Notes: generated by a model not told the origin, from the sequence alone. Shown: positions 16,410 through 25,341, counted from the first letter of the stretch. The stretch is DNA of 64,000 bases from Phenylobacterium sp. (GCF_030651755.1 NZ_JAUSBZ010000100.1:1-64000); one strand, 5' to 3'. A program made the numbers and translations.

Positions 16410-18283
16410 CCCCAACCCAGGGCGACCGCACCGTGATAGACGGCCATGGCCGCCAGGTAGGCCAGGGTGATCATGTAGGCGAACATCACAGAGGGCCACA
16501 GCCAGCTGTTGGTCTCGCGCTTCACCACGGCCAGGGTCGGGGCGCATTGCGGCGCGAACACGTACCAGGTCAGGAAGGCCAGCCCCATGGCCAGGGACCA
16601 GTCGGCCGACAGGGCGCCGGCCAGGGTGCCCACCTGCTCCTCGGCGTTGGCCACCGCATAGACGGTGCCCAGTGCGCCCACGGCGACCTCCCGGGCGGCC
16701 ATGCCCGGAATGAGGGCCACGGTCATCTGCCAGTTGAAGCCGATGGGGGCGAACAGCGGGTGCAGCAGGTGGCCCAGCTGGCCGGCGAAGCTGTAATCAA
16801 TGTCCGGCCCCGTGGCGCCTTCCGGCGGATAGGGGAAGGTGGACAGGACCCAGATCAGCACCATCAGCGGCAGGATGATCCGGCCGGCGCGGTTCATGAA
16901 GATCGCCGCCCGCTGCCACAGATTGCGCAGCACGCTCTTGGGGTCAGGGGTCTTGTAGGTCGGCAGCTCCATCAGGAAGGGCTCGACCTGGCCACGCCAG
17001 AAGAGCCTGCGGGCGATGAAGGAGATGGCCAGCGCGCTGGTGATGCCGGCCACATAGAGGCCGAACATCACCAGCCCCTGCAGGCTGGCGAAACCCCAGA
17101 CCGTCTGGTTGGGAATGAAGGCGGCGATGATCAGGGTGTAGACCGGGATCCGCGCAGAACAGGTCATCAGCGGCGCGACCATGATGGTGGTCAGGCGGTC
17201 GCGCCTGGAGTCGATCACCCGGGTGGCCATGACCCCTGGAATGGCGCAGGCGAAGGACGACAGAAGGGGAATGAAGGCCCGGCCGTGCAGGCCGGCCCCG
17301 CCCATGATCCTGTCCATCAGGAAGGCGGCCCGGGCCATATAGCCGAAGTCCTCCAGGAGGATGATGAACAGGAACAGGATCAGGATCTGCGGCAGGAAGA
17401 CCAGCACGCTGCCGACCCCGGCGATCAGGCCATCGACGATCAGGCTCTGCAAAAGACCGTCCGGCAGCACCGTGGCCACCAGGCCGCCCAAGGCCCCCAT
17501 GCCCCCCTCGATCCCGTCCATCAGAGGACCGGCCCAGGCGAACACCGCCTGGAACATGACAAACAACAGGGCCAGCAGGATGGCGAGGCCCGCCACCGGG
17601 TGCAGCAACACCCCGTCGATCTTGCCGGTCAGGGTGTCGGGACGTTCGGCCGGCCGCACATGGGCCTTCATGGTCCGCTGGGCTTCGGCGTGGGCCTGGC
17701 GGATCTCCGCAGGCGAAGGCTCGTGCCAGGTGTTGGGAGCCTCCAGGGCGCCGGTCGCCGCCAGGGCCTCGACCTTGGCTTCAATCTGGGCGACCAGATC
17801 CTCGATGCCCCGCTTGCGGGTGGCCACGGTGGTGACGATCGGCGCGCCGATGTCGCGGGACAGGCCCTCCAGGTCGATGCGCAGGCCCTGGCGCTGGGCG
17901 ATGTCGAACATGTTGAGCGCCAGCACCATGGGCCGACCGACCTGCCGCAGCTCGAGGATCAGGCGCAGCACCAGGCGCAGATTGGTGGCGTCGGCGACGC
18001 AGACCACAACGTCGGGCGGGGTCTCCCCCTTCAGCTGGCCGAGGATCGCGTCCCGGGTCACCGCCTCGTCGGGGCTGCGGGCGCGCAGGGAATAGGTGCC
18101 GGGCAGGTCGAGCACCGAGACGGTGCGCCCGCTGGCGGTGGTGATGGTCCCTTCCTTCCTCTCCACTGTCACGCCGGCATAGTTGGCCACCTTCTGGTGG
18201 CTGCCGGTCAGGGCGTTGAACAGGGCGGTCTTGCCGGAGTTGGGATTGCCGACCAGGGCGATGCGGGCGCTGGCTATGCTCAT
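16406..18283 (-). CDS. feoB: ferrous iron transporter FeoB
   Basis: Inner-membrane Fe(II) transporter with an N-terminal G protein. The product has 625 residues, shorter than the roughly 770 of E. coli. The GTPase motifs are G1 'ALVGNPNSGKTALFN' near residue 11, G2 'YAGVTVERKEG', G3 'LDLPGTYSL' and G4 'ALNMFD'. They are followed by a helical GDI-like region and about eight transmembrane helices with two Gate repeats ('IPLLSSFACAIPGVMATRVI' and 'GMAAREVAVGALGTVYAV'). The start overlaps the feoA stop by 4 bp, and a Fur box precedes feoA. Confidence 0.95.
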   Translation of the reverse strand: MSIASARIALVGNPNSGKTALFNALTGSHQKVANYAGVTVERKEGTITTASGRTVSVLDLPGTYSLRARSPDEAVTRDAILGQLKGETPPDVVVCVADATNLRLVLRLILELRQVGRPMVLALNMFDIAQRQGLRIDLEGLSRDIGAPIVTTVATRKRGIEDLVAQIEAKVEALAATGALEAPNTWHEPSPAEIRQAHAEAQRTMKAHVRPAERPDTLTGKIDGVLLHPVAGLAILLALLFVMFQAVFAWAGPLMDGIEGGMGALGGLVATVLPDGLLQSLIVDGLIAGVGSVLVFLPQILILFLFIILLEDFGYMARAAFLMDRIMGGAGLHGRAFIPLLSSFACAIPGVMATRVIDSRRDRLTTIMVAPLMTCSARIPVYTLIIAAFIPNQTVWGFASLQGLVMFGLYVAGITSALAISFIARRLFWRGQVEPFLMELPTYKTPDPKSVLRNLWQRAAIFMNRAGRIILPLMVLIWVLSTFPYPPEGATGPDIDYSFAGQLGHLLHPLFAPIGFNWQMTVALIPGMAAREVAVGALGTVYAVANAEEQVGTLAGALSADWSLAMGLAFLTWYVFAPQCAPTLAVVKRETNSWLWPSVMFAYMITLAYLAAMAVYHGAVALGWG

Positions 18284-18624
18284 CGGGCGTCGGGTCCAGC
18301 CGCCGAGGACTCCAGGCGGATCACGATGTCGACGGCGTCCCGCCGGCGCAGCGCCACGCGCATGTCGTCCAGTCGAACGGCGATGGGATCGCGGCCGATG
18401 GCGCCTTCGTGGATCACTTCGATGGTCGCGCCCTCCACAAAGCCCAGCTCCAGCAGGCGGCGCTCAAGCTCCTGAGCGTCCAGACCCCCAGGACTGGCGG
18501 CGACTCCCGAACCAACTGCGCCGATCACGCCTCGATCCCCCCGCCGCGCCTGGCTCAACCGAAGCTCGCCTGTGGCGAGGTCCGCCGCGGCGGTTAGGGG
18601 CTGCGAGAGGGATAGATCGTCCAT
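18280..18624 (-). CDS. feoA: FeoA-domain protein
   Basis: Small SH3-like cytoplasmic partner of FeoB, 114 residues. The domain occupies residues 30-105, with 'ELERRLLELGFVEGATIEVIHEG' and 'DPIAVRLDDMRVALRRRDA', the two characteristic blocks. The first 30 residues form an Ala-rich lead without homology I can see. The stop overlaps the feoB ATG. A Fur-type box lies 43 bp upstream of the ATG, so iron repression of the pair is expected. Confidence 0.9.
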   Translation of the reverse strand: MDDLSLSQPLTAAADLATGELRLSQARRGDRGVIGAVGSGVAASPGGLDAQELERRLLELGFVEGATIEVIHEGAIGRDPIAVRLDDMRVALRRRDAVDIVIRLESSAAGPDAR

Positions 18625-18666
18625 GGCGGAATCCGACGACGGGGGCGTGGGACGCGGCGGAATGCC

Positions 18667-18681
18667 TGCGAACGATTATCA
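18667..18681 (-). promoter_or_regulatory. predicted Fur box of feoAB
   Basis: TGCGAACGATTATCA matches the 7-1-7 Fur consensus TGATAATnATTATCA at 11 of 14 defined positions and lies 43 bp upstream of feoA. Expected effect: iron-dependent repression of ferrous iron uptake. Confidence 0.65.
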
Positions 18682-18791
18682 GTTACGACTGAGGCGCCCG
18701 CGATGCAAGCCCTGTGGCTGGGCTTGCGGCCTGTCCGGCGCGAGGCTCCGTTGACGCGCCGTATCCTCCCGCTAGATTGCGCCACCCGCGG

Positions 18792-18876
18792 GCCCCTGTG
18801 GTGGAATTGGTAGACGCGCCGCACTCAAAATGCGGTACCGCAAGGTGTGTCGGTTCGAGTCCGACCGGGGGCACCA
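18792..18876 (+). tRNA. tRNA-Leu (anticodon CAA)
   Basis: An 85-nt class II tRNA with a long variable arm. The 7-bp acceptor stem GCCCCTG / CGGGGGC contains one T-G pair; the D-arm is TGGTGGAATTGGTAGACGCG; the anticodon stem CCGCA/TGCGG closes the loop CTCAAAA, giving anticodon CAA (reads UUG). The T-arm is CGGTTCGAGTCCG, and the 3' CCA is encoded. It stands alone between feoA and the DASS gene. Confidence 0.97.
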
Positions 18877-18913
18877 GACCTTGATGGCGGCGGCGGACGC
18901 CGGCCTGGCGGCC

Positions 18914-18991
18914 GAAACGCTCCAGATTTATGGGTTGGAGCGCGCTTTCAACGCAAAAAGCCGGTTTCCACTTTTGCGGAGCGCGCCCTAG
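18914..18991. repeat. dispersed intergenic palindromic repeat, module-A relative (R2)
   Basis: Contains a small hairpin CGCTCCA...TGGAGCG, then GGAGCGCGCTTTCAACGCAAAAAG and CCGGTTTCCACTTTTGCGGAGCGCGCCCTAG. In reverse complement it has the same plan as the first module of R1 (CTAG, GCGCG, CCG..A, GTGG.AACCGG). The terminal CTAG contains the stop codon of the DASS transporter gene. Confidence 0.65.
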
Positions 18992-20457
18992 GTCGCCGCG
19001 AAGACCAGCGGCACGGCGATCAGGGCCGCCATTGAGAGAACGGCGGCGGCGATCAGATTGAGCCAGAGGCCGGACCGACTCATCTGCGCGATGCTGATCA
19101 GGCCGCCCCCATAGACGATGGCGTTCGGGGGCGTGGCGACCGGCAGCATGAAGGCGCAGGAGGCTGCGATCGCCAGGGGCAGGGCGAACAGCATCGGATC
19201 GACCCCGATCGCCAGGGCCAGGGCTCCGCCGATGGGCAGGAAGGTGGCGGCCGAGGCGGTGTTGCTGGTCAGTTCGGTCAGGAAGATCATCGCCACGGTG
19301 ACCAGGACGATGAGGGCGGCCACCGGCCATCCCCCCAGGATGCTGAGAAGCTCTCCCAGCCAGGCGGCCAGTCCGCTGCTGGAAATCGCCGCCGCCAGGC
19401 TGAGCCCGCCGCCGAACAGGGTGAGCACTCCCCAGGGAAGGCGTTTGAGCTCGGCCTCGGTCACCAGGCGGTCGCCCGGCGCCTGGCCTGAAGGCAAGAA
19501 GGCCAGGGCCGCCGCTGCGGCGATGGCGATCCCGGTGTCGTTGAGCCACGGGGCGTAGGGGGTCAACAGCGGGCGGAAGACCCAGGCGAAGGCGGCGAGG
19601 GCGAAGACGATCGACACCCGCTTTTCCGCTGTCGTCATGGCTCCGAGGCGGGCGCGCTCCTCACGGAAAAGGACGCTGGCTTCCGGCAGGGTCAGCTTGA
19701 CGGGGTTCAAGGTGGTCAGGACCAGCCAGGCCCCGGCCAGCAGGAGCAGGGCGACGGGCACGCCAATCATCATCCATTGGCCAAAGCCGATCTCGACGCC
19801 GTGTTCCCGGGCCATGTAGCCGGCCATCAGCGCATTGGGCGCTGTGCCGATCAGGGTCGCCATCCCGCCGATGCTGGCCCCATAGGCCACGGCCAGAAGC
19901 AGGGCGATTCCGAGGTTGCGAAGGGAGACCGGATCTTCCCGCCCGCCATGGTCCTGCGCCAGGGCCAGGATCGCCAGGGCGACGGGCATCATCAGCACGG
20001 CCGACGCCGAGTTGCTGATCCACATGGAGATGAGCGCGGTGGCGCCCAGCATTCCGGCCACCAGGCGACGCGGGGTCGCGCCGGCCGCCGCGGCGCAGCC
20101 GAGGCCGATCCGCTTGTGCAGCCCGCTGCGCTCCATGGCCGCGCCGAGGACGAAGCCCCCCAGAAAGAGGAAGATCACGGGGTCGGCGTAGGGCGTCGCC
20201 GCCTCGCGGATGTCGCTGACGCCCAGGGCTGGAAACAGCACCAGAGGCAAGAGGGCGGTGATCACCAGGGGGGCGGCCTCGCTCATCCAGAGGATAGCCA
20301 TCAGGACGGTCACCGCCGCCACCGGCCGCACGGCCGGGCCGGAGCCGAAGTCCGGCGCCAGTAGAATGGCGACAAACGCCCCGAGGGCGAGCGCCAAGCC
20401 AGCCAAACGGCCGCGCCCCTCGGCTTTGGCCGACCTGTCCTGAAACTCTAACTGCAC
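18988..20457 (-). CDS. DASS/SLC13-family sodium:carboxylate (or sulfate) symporter
   Basis: Inner-membrane transporter of 489 residues with about 11-12 helices. The family signatures are 'MWISNSASAVLMMPVALAIL' (first SNT-like motif) and the second motif 'FLTELTSNTASAATFLPIG' in the C-terminal half; both provide the sodium and carboxylate sites of DASS proteins. 'GFVLGAAMERSGLHKRIGLG' is also typical. The likely substrate is a di- or tricarboxylate such as succinate or malate, though sulfate cannot be excluded. The stop codon TAG lies inside the CTAG end of repeat R2. No operon partners. Confidence 0.9.
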   Translation of the reverse strand: MQLEFQDRSAKAEGRGRLAGLALALGAFVAILLAPDFGSGPAVRPVAAVTVLMAILWMSEAAPLVITALLPLVLFPALGVSDIREAATPYADPVIFLFLGGFVLGAAMERSGLHKRIGLGCAAAAGATPRRLVAGMLGATALISMWISNSASAVLMMPVALAILALAQDHGGREDPVSLRNLGIALLLAVAYGASIGGMATLIGTAPNALMAGYMAREHGVEIGFGQWMMIGVPVALLLLAGAWLVLTTLNPVKLTLPEASVLFREERARLGAMTTAEKRVSIVFALAAFAWVFRPLLTPYAPWLNDTGIAIAAAAALAFLPSGQAPGDRLVTEAELKRLPWGVLTLFGGGLSLAAAISSSGLAAWLGELLSILGGWPVAALIVLVTVAMIFLTELTSNTASAATFLPIGGALALAIGVDPMLFALPLAIAASCAFMLPVATPPNAIVYGGGLISIAQMSRSGLWLNLIAAAVLSMAALIAVPLVFAAT

Positions 20458-20611
20458 CCTTGGAGTCCCCCCTTAGCCGCGTCGCAGCGGCCTCCCCGAC
20501 GGCAATATGGACCCAAGGCCGCCCGCGGCGCCAGCCGTGGCCGTCCCCCTCCGGCGGTAGTCGTGCTAACCTAAGGTCAATCAACGTCCTCGGACGCCAT
20601 CAAGAGACCTC

Positions 20612-21646
20612 ATGGACGAGACCAAGACCACGGCCGGGAATGAGCCGGAGCTGGTCCCGCCCCACGGACCATCCCCAGACGGAGGAAAGCCGGGCGAACC
20701 AGACGTCGCCCGGCTGGTGCTCCAGTGCGCCATCCCGTTTTTTCTGAGCAGCATGAAGCGGCTGGAACACCTGTCGGGGGGCGACTCCCTGTCCGGGCTG
20801 CTCACCCTGGGGATTCTTGAGGCCAATGTCCGCCACGTGTCGCGCGACCCGGTTCTGGCCCGCCGCCACGCCCAGTTCGAGACGCCGCCACCCGACGAGA
20901 CCCGTCGACCCATCAGCGCCCGGGCCCTCGCCGCTTCCCTGGGCGTTCCCTATGACGCCGTGCGCCGACGGGTGGCGGCGCTGGAGGCCGCCGGGATCTG
21001 CGTGCGCACCGCCAAGGGGGTCTATGTGCCCAGCGCCGTGCTCATGACGGAGGCCAATCGGGGCGCCCTGGCCCGCAGCTACCTGGCCGTGAGCCAGCTC
21101 TCGCGGGAGATCATCACCCTGGCGCCGGGCCTCGATCTGACGGGGGGTGTCGCCGCGCCGCCGGATGTCGGACCCCTCACGGCGCCAGAGCGCCTGGCCG
21201 CTCGCATCACGGTGGAATACGTCCTGCGATTCGCCGAGCGGCTCGTGGGTGCAGCCGGCGACTTCAGTCGCGGCCTCATTCTGCTGGCCATCCTGCAGCA
21301 CAATTTCGAGCCCCTGCGGCAGGACCCCGTCCTGACGCGGCGCTACGGCGGCCTGAAAAGGGCGCCTCCGGATGACATGCTGGCGCCCATCAGCGTCCTG
21401 GCCCTGGCCGGGGTGATTGGCCATCCCTTCGAGACCACCCGACGCCATGTGAACCATCTGATCGGCGACCGCCTGTGCGCCCGCACCCGGGGCGGGGTCA
21501 TCGCCCCGGCCGCCGCCCTCCAGTCTGAATTGGCTCAGGGGTTGATGGCGGCCCATCTGGGCGATCTTCAGCGCGCCTTTGGCGCCATGGCCCGCCTCGG
21601 TCTCGTCTTCGACGGAAAACAGGAGCCGCCTGCGGCCAGAGATTGA
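20612..21646 (+). CDS. unknown protein with two tandem helix-turn-helix-like repeats
   Basis: A soluble 344-residue protein that I cannot assign to a family. Its two halves resemble each other. The first has 'GLLTLGILEANVRHVSRDPVLARRHA', then 'PISARALAASLGVPYDAVRRRV' and 'GICVRTAKGVYVP'. The second has 'GLILLAILQHNFEPLRQDPVLTRRYG', then 'PISVLALAGVIGHPFETTRRHV' and 'RLCARTRGGVIAP'. In each repeat the second block looks like a helix-turn-helix ending in a recognition helix with two or three Arg, and the third like a winged-helix wing. This suggests a DNA-binding protein that mimics a dimer within one chain. A promoterless spacer of 154 bp separates it from the divergent DASS gene; the EamA gene downstream starts 30 bp after its stop. 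Confidence 0.75.
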   Translation: MDETKTTAGNEPELVPPHGPSPDGGKPGEPDVARLVLQCAIPFFLSSMKRLEHLSGGDSLSGLLTLGILEANVRHVSRDPVLARRHAQFETPPPDETRRPISARALAASLGVPYDAVRRRVAALEAAGICVRTAKGVYVPSAVLMTEANRGALARSYLAVSQLSREIITLAPGLDLTGGVAAPPDVGPLTAPERLAARITVEYVLRFAERLVGAAGDFSRGLILLAILQHNFEPLRQDPVLTRRYGGLKRAPPDDMLAPISVLALAGVIGHPFETTRRHVNHLIGDRLCARTRGGVIAPAAALQSELAQGLMAAHLGDLQRAFGAMARLGLVFDGKQEPPAARD

Positions 21647-21676
21647 CCTTGGCCCCTCGTCGGGTCATGGCCAGCC

Positions 21677-22603
21677 ATGGCCAGCGCCAGTTCCGTCCCC
21701 ACCCCAGGTTCCGGCCCGGAACGTCCTGCCGCGAGGATCGGGCTGGGGGTCCTTCTGCGGGTCTGCGCCATGGCCTGTCTGGCGGGTCTGTTTGGCCTGG
21801 TGAAGGTGGCGTCGGAGCGGGGAGTCCCGATCTTTGAAACCCTGTTCTTCCGCAACGCCTTCGCCTTCATTCCCATCGCCATCTACATCTTGCGGACCAG
21901 CGGGTTTGGGGTTCTGAGGACCAGCCGACCGGGCGCCCACGCCATCCGGGCCATGGTCGGCCTGACCGGCATGATCGGCGGTTTCGTCGCGGTGTCGCAC
22001 CTGCCCCTGACCGAGGCCACGGCCCTGTCCTTCTCCGCGCCCCTGTTCATGACCGCCCTGTCGGTTCCGCTCCTGAAGGAAGCGGTGGGGCCGCACCGCT
22101 GGGCCGCCGTGGCGGTGGGGTTTGTGGGCGTGCTCATCATGATCCGGCCCGACCCCGCCAATCTGGCCAATATCGGCGTCATCTTCGCCCTGATCGGCGC
22201 CGTCGGCTCGGCGCTGGCCATGATCACCATCCGCCAGATCAGCATGACCGAACCCGGGCCGCGTATCGTCTTCTACTTCACCGTCGCCGGCGCCCTGGCC
22301 GGACTGGCCAGCCTGCCCTTCGGCTGGGTCATGCCCGACCGGGAGACCTTTGCGCTGCTGGTGCTGATGGGCCTGCTGGGCGGGGTCGGGCAGCTTCTGC
22401 TGACCGAAGCGATCCGGGTGGCCCCGGTCGCGGTCGTGGCGCCCTTCGACTACACCCAACTGGTCTGGGCGAGCCTGTTCGCCTTCCTTGTCTGGGATGA
22501 ACTGCCCCGACCGCTCACCCTGGTCGGCGCCGGCGTCGTCGCCGCGAGCGGTCTCTACATCCTCTACCGGGAGACGACCCGGCGCCGCGAGACCCGGAGC
22601 TGA
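21677..22603 (+). CDS. EamA/DMT-family transporter (RhaT/SAM-transporter-like)
   Basis: Inner-membrane transporter of 308 residues with ten predicted helices in two EamA repeats. The first repeat has 'KVASERGVPIFETLFFRNAFAFIPIAIY', and 'GGFVAVSHLPLTEATALSFSAPLFMTALSVPLLKE' is the conserved helix 4-5 hairpin; the second repeat ends 'VVAPFDYTQLVWASLFAFLVWDELP'. This pattern is close to the alphaproteobacterial DMT group that includes S-adenosylmethionine and carnitine exporters or importers, but the substrate is unknown. It follows the tandem-repeat protein by 30 bp and may be co-transcribed with it. It is only distantly like the EamA protein at 4738. Confidence 0.88.
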   Translation: MASASSVPTPGSGPERPAARIGLGVLLRVCAMACLAGLFGLVKVASERGVPIFETLFFRNAFAFIPIAIYILRTSGFGVLRTSRPGAHAIRAMVGLTGMIGGFVAVSHLPLTEATALSFSAPLFMTALSVPLLKEAVGPHRWAAVAVGFVGVLIMIRPDPANLANIGVIFALIGAVGSALAMITIRQISMTEPGPRIVFYFTVAGALAGLASLPFGWVMPDRETFALLVLMGLLGGVGQLLLTEAIRVAPVAVVAPFDYTQLVWASLFAFLVWDELPRPLTLVGAGVVAASGLYILYRETTRRRETRS

Positions 22604-22741
22604 GTCCTCCCCCGGTTGATATTCAACGGTAAATTGCGCCCCTGACGTGTTCTGTCACATTGACGGAACGTCGATACGAGAAGACTCTGCCCCTGTCGTC
22701 GGCGTTGGGCCGGCGAAAGACTCCAAACAGGAGGTCCCACC

Positions 22742-23311
22742 ATGGTGCGTGGCCTTTCCATCCTGGCGGCCCTCGCCGCCATCGCCGCTGTCCCCGGCGG
22801 CGCCCACGGCGCGGTCACCGTCATCGGCGGGGGCATGGCCGAGGCCTGTTCCCGCGCCGCCGTCGATGGTCGGTCCGACAGGCGCTTCGAAGAGTTCTGC
22901 GACATCGCTCTGGAAACCGAGTTCATGAACGCCCGCGATCGGGCTGGCACCCATGTCAATCGCGGCGTCCTGCGCATGCGACGGGCGGAGTACGCGCCGG
23001 CCATCGCCGATTTCGATCTGGCGGTGAAGATGAAGCCAGACCTGGGCGAGGGCCACGTCAATCGCGGCGCAGCCCTGATCGGCCAGCGGAAGTATGCTGA
23101 GAGCCTCCCGTCCATCGACCGTGGTCTGGAACTGGGGGTCGAAGAGCCGGCCAAGGCCTATTACAACCGCGCCCTGGCCCATGAGGGCCTGGAGGACGCC
23201 CGCTCGGCCTATCTCGACTACCAGAAGGCTCAGGAGCTCGCGCCGGAGTGGGCTGCGCCGGCCGAGCAGCTCACCCGGTTCTCGGTGACCACCCGAACGG
23301 AGTCCAACTGA
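22742..23311 (+). CDS. exported tetratricopeptide-repeat protein
   Basis: Precursor of 189 residues with a signal peptide ending about residue 23 (LAAIAAVPGGAHG-AVTV). The mature part contains a Cys pair ('EACSRAA' and 'EFCDIAL') and then three TPR units from about residue 68 to 175, with the anchor pattern 'THVNRGVLRMRRAEYAPAIADFDLAVKMKP', 'GHVNRGAALIGQRKYAESLPSIDRGLEL' and 'AYYNRALAHEGLEDARSAYLDYQKAQELAP'. It is likely a periplasmic scaffold; partners are unknown. The next gene, also exported, lies 65 bp downstream. Confidence 0.88.
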   Translation: MVRGLSILAALAAIAAVPGGAHGAVTVIGGGMAEACSRAAVDGRSDRRFEEFCDIALETEFMNARDRAGTHVNRGVLRMRRAEYAPAIADFDLAVKMKPDLGEGHVNRGAALIGQRKYAESLPSIDRGLELGVEEPAKAYYNRALAHEGLEDARSAYLDYQKAQELAPEWAAPAEQLTRFSVTTRTESN

Positions 23312-23376
23312 CCCGAAGGACGGAGCCCGGGTGGGACTCCGCGCGTTGGGTAGGGAGCTTCCGCCGGAGTCGACGC

Positions 23377-23742
23377 ATGCGCCTGCCCTTCACGATCCTG
23401 GTCCTGACCCTGGCCGCCGCCGCGCCGGCGGCGGCTCAGGACGCCTATCTGCAGCACCAGATCGGGGTGCTGGAGGCCGAGCTGCAGCTGGAGCGCCAGC
23501 GGTCCGTGGCGTTGAACAATGAGCTGAACGCCCTTTCGGCCCAGGCTCAGACCGAGCGCGCCTCGCAGGATCTACGTCGCCAGCAGGCCCCGCCGATCTG
23601 GATGACCGGGCCGGAGGTCCCCTGGCTCGGCGCCGCTCCGGGCCTCGACACCAGCGGCGCGCCCGAGCGTGTGCAGATTCCTGACGGTCGCCTGGCCGAT
23701 TCTCGAGCGCGGGTCGCCGCGATCCTGGAGCGCAGCCGGTAG
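23377..23742 (+). CDS. small exported coiled-coil protein
   Basis: A 121-residue precursor. The signal peptide MRLPFTILVLTLAAAAPAAAQ ends in an AxA site, and the mature chain begins DAYLQHQIGVLEAELQLERQRSVALNNELN, a strong heptad pattern, followed by a Gln/Arg-rich segment and a Pro-rich tail. No family recognised. The start is the ATG at 23377, since the longer ORF in the track has no signal peptide at its N terminus. It probably sits in the periplasm and oligomerises through the coiled coil. It lies between the TPR protein and the metalloprotease gene, all on the same strand. Confidence 0.8.
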   Translation: MRLPFTILVLTLAAAAPAAAQDAYLQHQIGVLEAELQLERQRSVALNNELNALSAQAQTERASQDLRRQQAPPIWMTGPEVPWLGAAPGLDTSGAPERVQIPDGRLADSRARVAAILERSR

Positions 23743-23799
23743 TAGGCGCAGCCCTCCGATCAGGGCATGGTTGGCGCAAGGCTTTGAGAGGGACGGCGG

Positions 23800-24648
23800 A
23801 TGCGGTGGCGCGGGGGACGACGCTCTGGGAACATTGACGACCGCCGAGGGCTCGGCCCTGTGGCGGGCGGGCTCAGTATCGGCGGTGTCGTCCTGGCCCT
23901 GATCGGCTATTTCGTGTTTGGCGTGGACCCCTCGACGACGCTCAGCGTGGTCAATGGCGCAGGCGCTCCAGCGGCCCAGAGTTCTGGGGTTCGCGGCGCC
24001 CCTGACGATGAGGCCGGCCAGTTCGTCGACGTCATTGAGACCTCGACCGCTGAGGTCTGGACCGAGATTTTCGCCCAGGCGGGCCAGACCTATGAACCAC
24101 CGGCGGCCATGGTGCTCTACGAGCAGGCGACCGGCACCCGTTGCGGGACAGGCCAGGCGGCCATGGGGCCCTTCTATTGCCCGGCTGACCGCAGCGTCTA
24201 TCTGGACCTGTCCTTCTGGGATGACCTGGAAAACAGGTTCGGGGCCGCGGGCGAGGCGGCCCGGGCCTATGTGATCGCCCATGAAATCGCCCACCATGTC
24301 CAGAACCTGACCGGCCAGATGAACCAGGCCCAGCGCATGGGCTCCCAGGGCGCCGAGAGCGGGGCGGTGCGCCTGGAGCTTCAGGCTGATTGTTATGCCG
24401 GCGTCTGGGCGGCTCGGGCTGAGCGTACGTCGGGGGGCGCCGTCGCCCTGGGTCCCGACGACATCGCTCAGGGCTTGGCGGCGGCCTCGGCCATTGGTGA
24501 CGACACCCTGCAGAAGCAGAGCCAGGGCCGGGTCGTGCCCGACGCCTTCACCCACGGCTCCAGCGCCCAGCGCATGGCCTGGTTCCGGCGGGGCGCAGAG
24601 ACCGGCGACCCCAACGCCTGCGACACCTTCAGCGCGGCGCGCCTGTAG
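23800..24648 (+). CDS. putative neutral zinc metallopeptidase (YpfJ family)
   Basis: A membrane-anchored protein of 282 residues. The N terminus 'MRWRGGRRSGNIDDRRG' is the typical YpfJ lead, followed by one transmembrane helix (GGLSIGGVVLALIGYFVFG, residues 24-42). The catalytic motif is 'AYVIAHEIAHHVQNLTGQM' (HExxH), and the likely third zinc ligand region is 'RLELQADCYAGVWA'. Four cysteines, including 'GTRCG' and 'FYCPAD', may form disulfides, which agrees with an extracytoplasmic catalytic domain. The substrate is unknown. It ends 3 bp before the convergent racemase gene. Confidence 0.92.
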   Translation: MRWRGGRRSGNIDDRRGLGPVAGGLSIGGVVLALIGYFVFGVDPSTTLSVVNGAGAPAAQSSGVRGAPDDEAGQFVDVIETSTAEVWTEIFAQAGQTYEPPAAMVLYEQATGTRCGTGQAAMGPFYCPADRSVYLDLSFWDDLENRFGAAGEAARAYVIAHEIAHHVQNLTGQMNQAQRMGSQGAESGAVRLELQADCYAGVWAARAERTSGGAVALGPDDIAQGLAAASAIGDDTLQKQSQGRVVPDAFTHGSSAQRMAWFRRGAETGDPNACDTFSAARL

Positions 24649-24651
24649 GCG

Positions 24652-25341
24652 TCAGATGGGCGGCGGCGGTTCGTGCTCCAGGCACACCGCCACGCAGCGC
24701 TGGGCCAGCAGGTCGCCGGCGTCGATCAGGGGGACCTGGGTGTCGGCCGGTCCCAGCACCAGCGGCGCCTCGGTGCAGCCGGCGATCAGGGCCTCGGCCC
24801 CCTCGGCCACCAGTTCGCGGGCGAGCCCGGCCATCTCCGCGCAAGCCTCCCGGGAGAGGTCGCCGGCCTTGATCCGATAGAGGAGCGCCATGAAGGCCCC
24901 CTGCCGCTCGGCCGGCAGCGTGACCAGGCCCAGGCCCCGGGCGGCGAGATATTCCCGATAGAGCCGAAGCGCCCCCTTGGTGCCCAGCACGCCGACCCGG
25001 CGGGCGCCGGTCTCGGCCGCAGCCTTGGCCGCGCCGCCGATCATGTCGATCAGCGGCAGACCTGTGGCCCGGACGATGAGGTCGGCATGGGCATGGGCGG
25101 TGTTGCAGGGCATGGCCAGGATTTCAGCCCCGCCACCCGCCAGACCGCCGGCCATCTCCGCCAGAACGGGACCCGCCGCTGCGCCAGGAACATTGCGGTC
25201 AGGGACCTGGGGGTTCAGATCCATCAGGACCCGGATGTGGTCCTGATCGCGCTCGGCAGGGGTGTAGGCCTGCAGCTTGGCGAGGAATTCCAGGGTCGCC
25301 CGCGGCCCCATTCCCCCAAGAACCCCGAGGATCAGACTCAT
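24652..25341 (-). CDS. aspartate/glutamate racemase family protein
   Basis: Cofactor-independent racemase of 229 residues. Both catalytic cysteines are visible: '[14 protein letters not shown]' near residue 80 and '[13 protein letters not shown]' near 190, each in the family's C-N-T and C-T-E setting. The N terminus '[21 protein letters not shown]' is the standard start, so I use the ATG at 25341. Substrate may be aspartate or another amino acid. The ATG overlaps the stop of the D-cysteine desulfhydrase-type gene by 4 bp, which suggests the pair works together in D-amino-acid metabolism. Confidence 0.92.
   Translation of the reverse strand: MSLILGVLGGMGPRATLEFLAKLQAYTPAERDQDHIRVLMDLNPQVPDRNVPGAAAGPVLAEMAGGLAGGGAEILAMPCNTAHAHADLIVRATGLPLIDMIGGAAKAAAETGARRVGVLGTKGALRLYREYLAARGLGLVTLPAERQGAFMALLYRIKAGDLSREACAEMAGLARELVAEGAEALIAGCTEAPLVLGPADTQVPLIDAGDLLAQRCVAVCLEHEPPPPI

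Noticed and set aside
16433-18475. 680-residue plus-strand ORF opposite feoB/feoA
   Set aside because: The product is dominated by Gly, Gln, His and Asp in a repetitive manner typical of codon-position GC bias, and feoB on the other strand is unmistakable.
22616-22630. TTGATATTCAA before the exported TPR gene as an FNR/FixK site
   Set aside because: The half sites are separated by 3 bp, not by 6, so it does not match the TTGA-N6-TCAA spacing.
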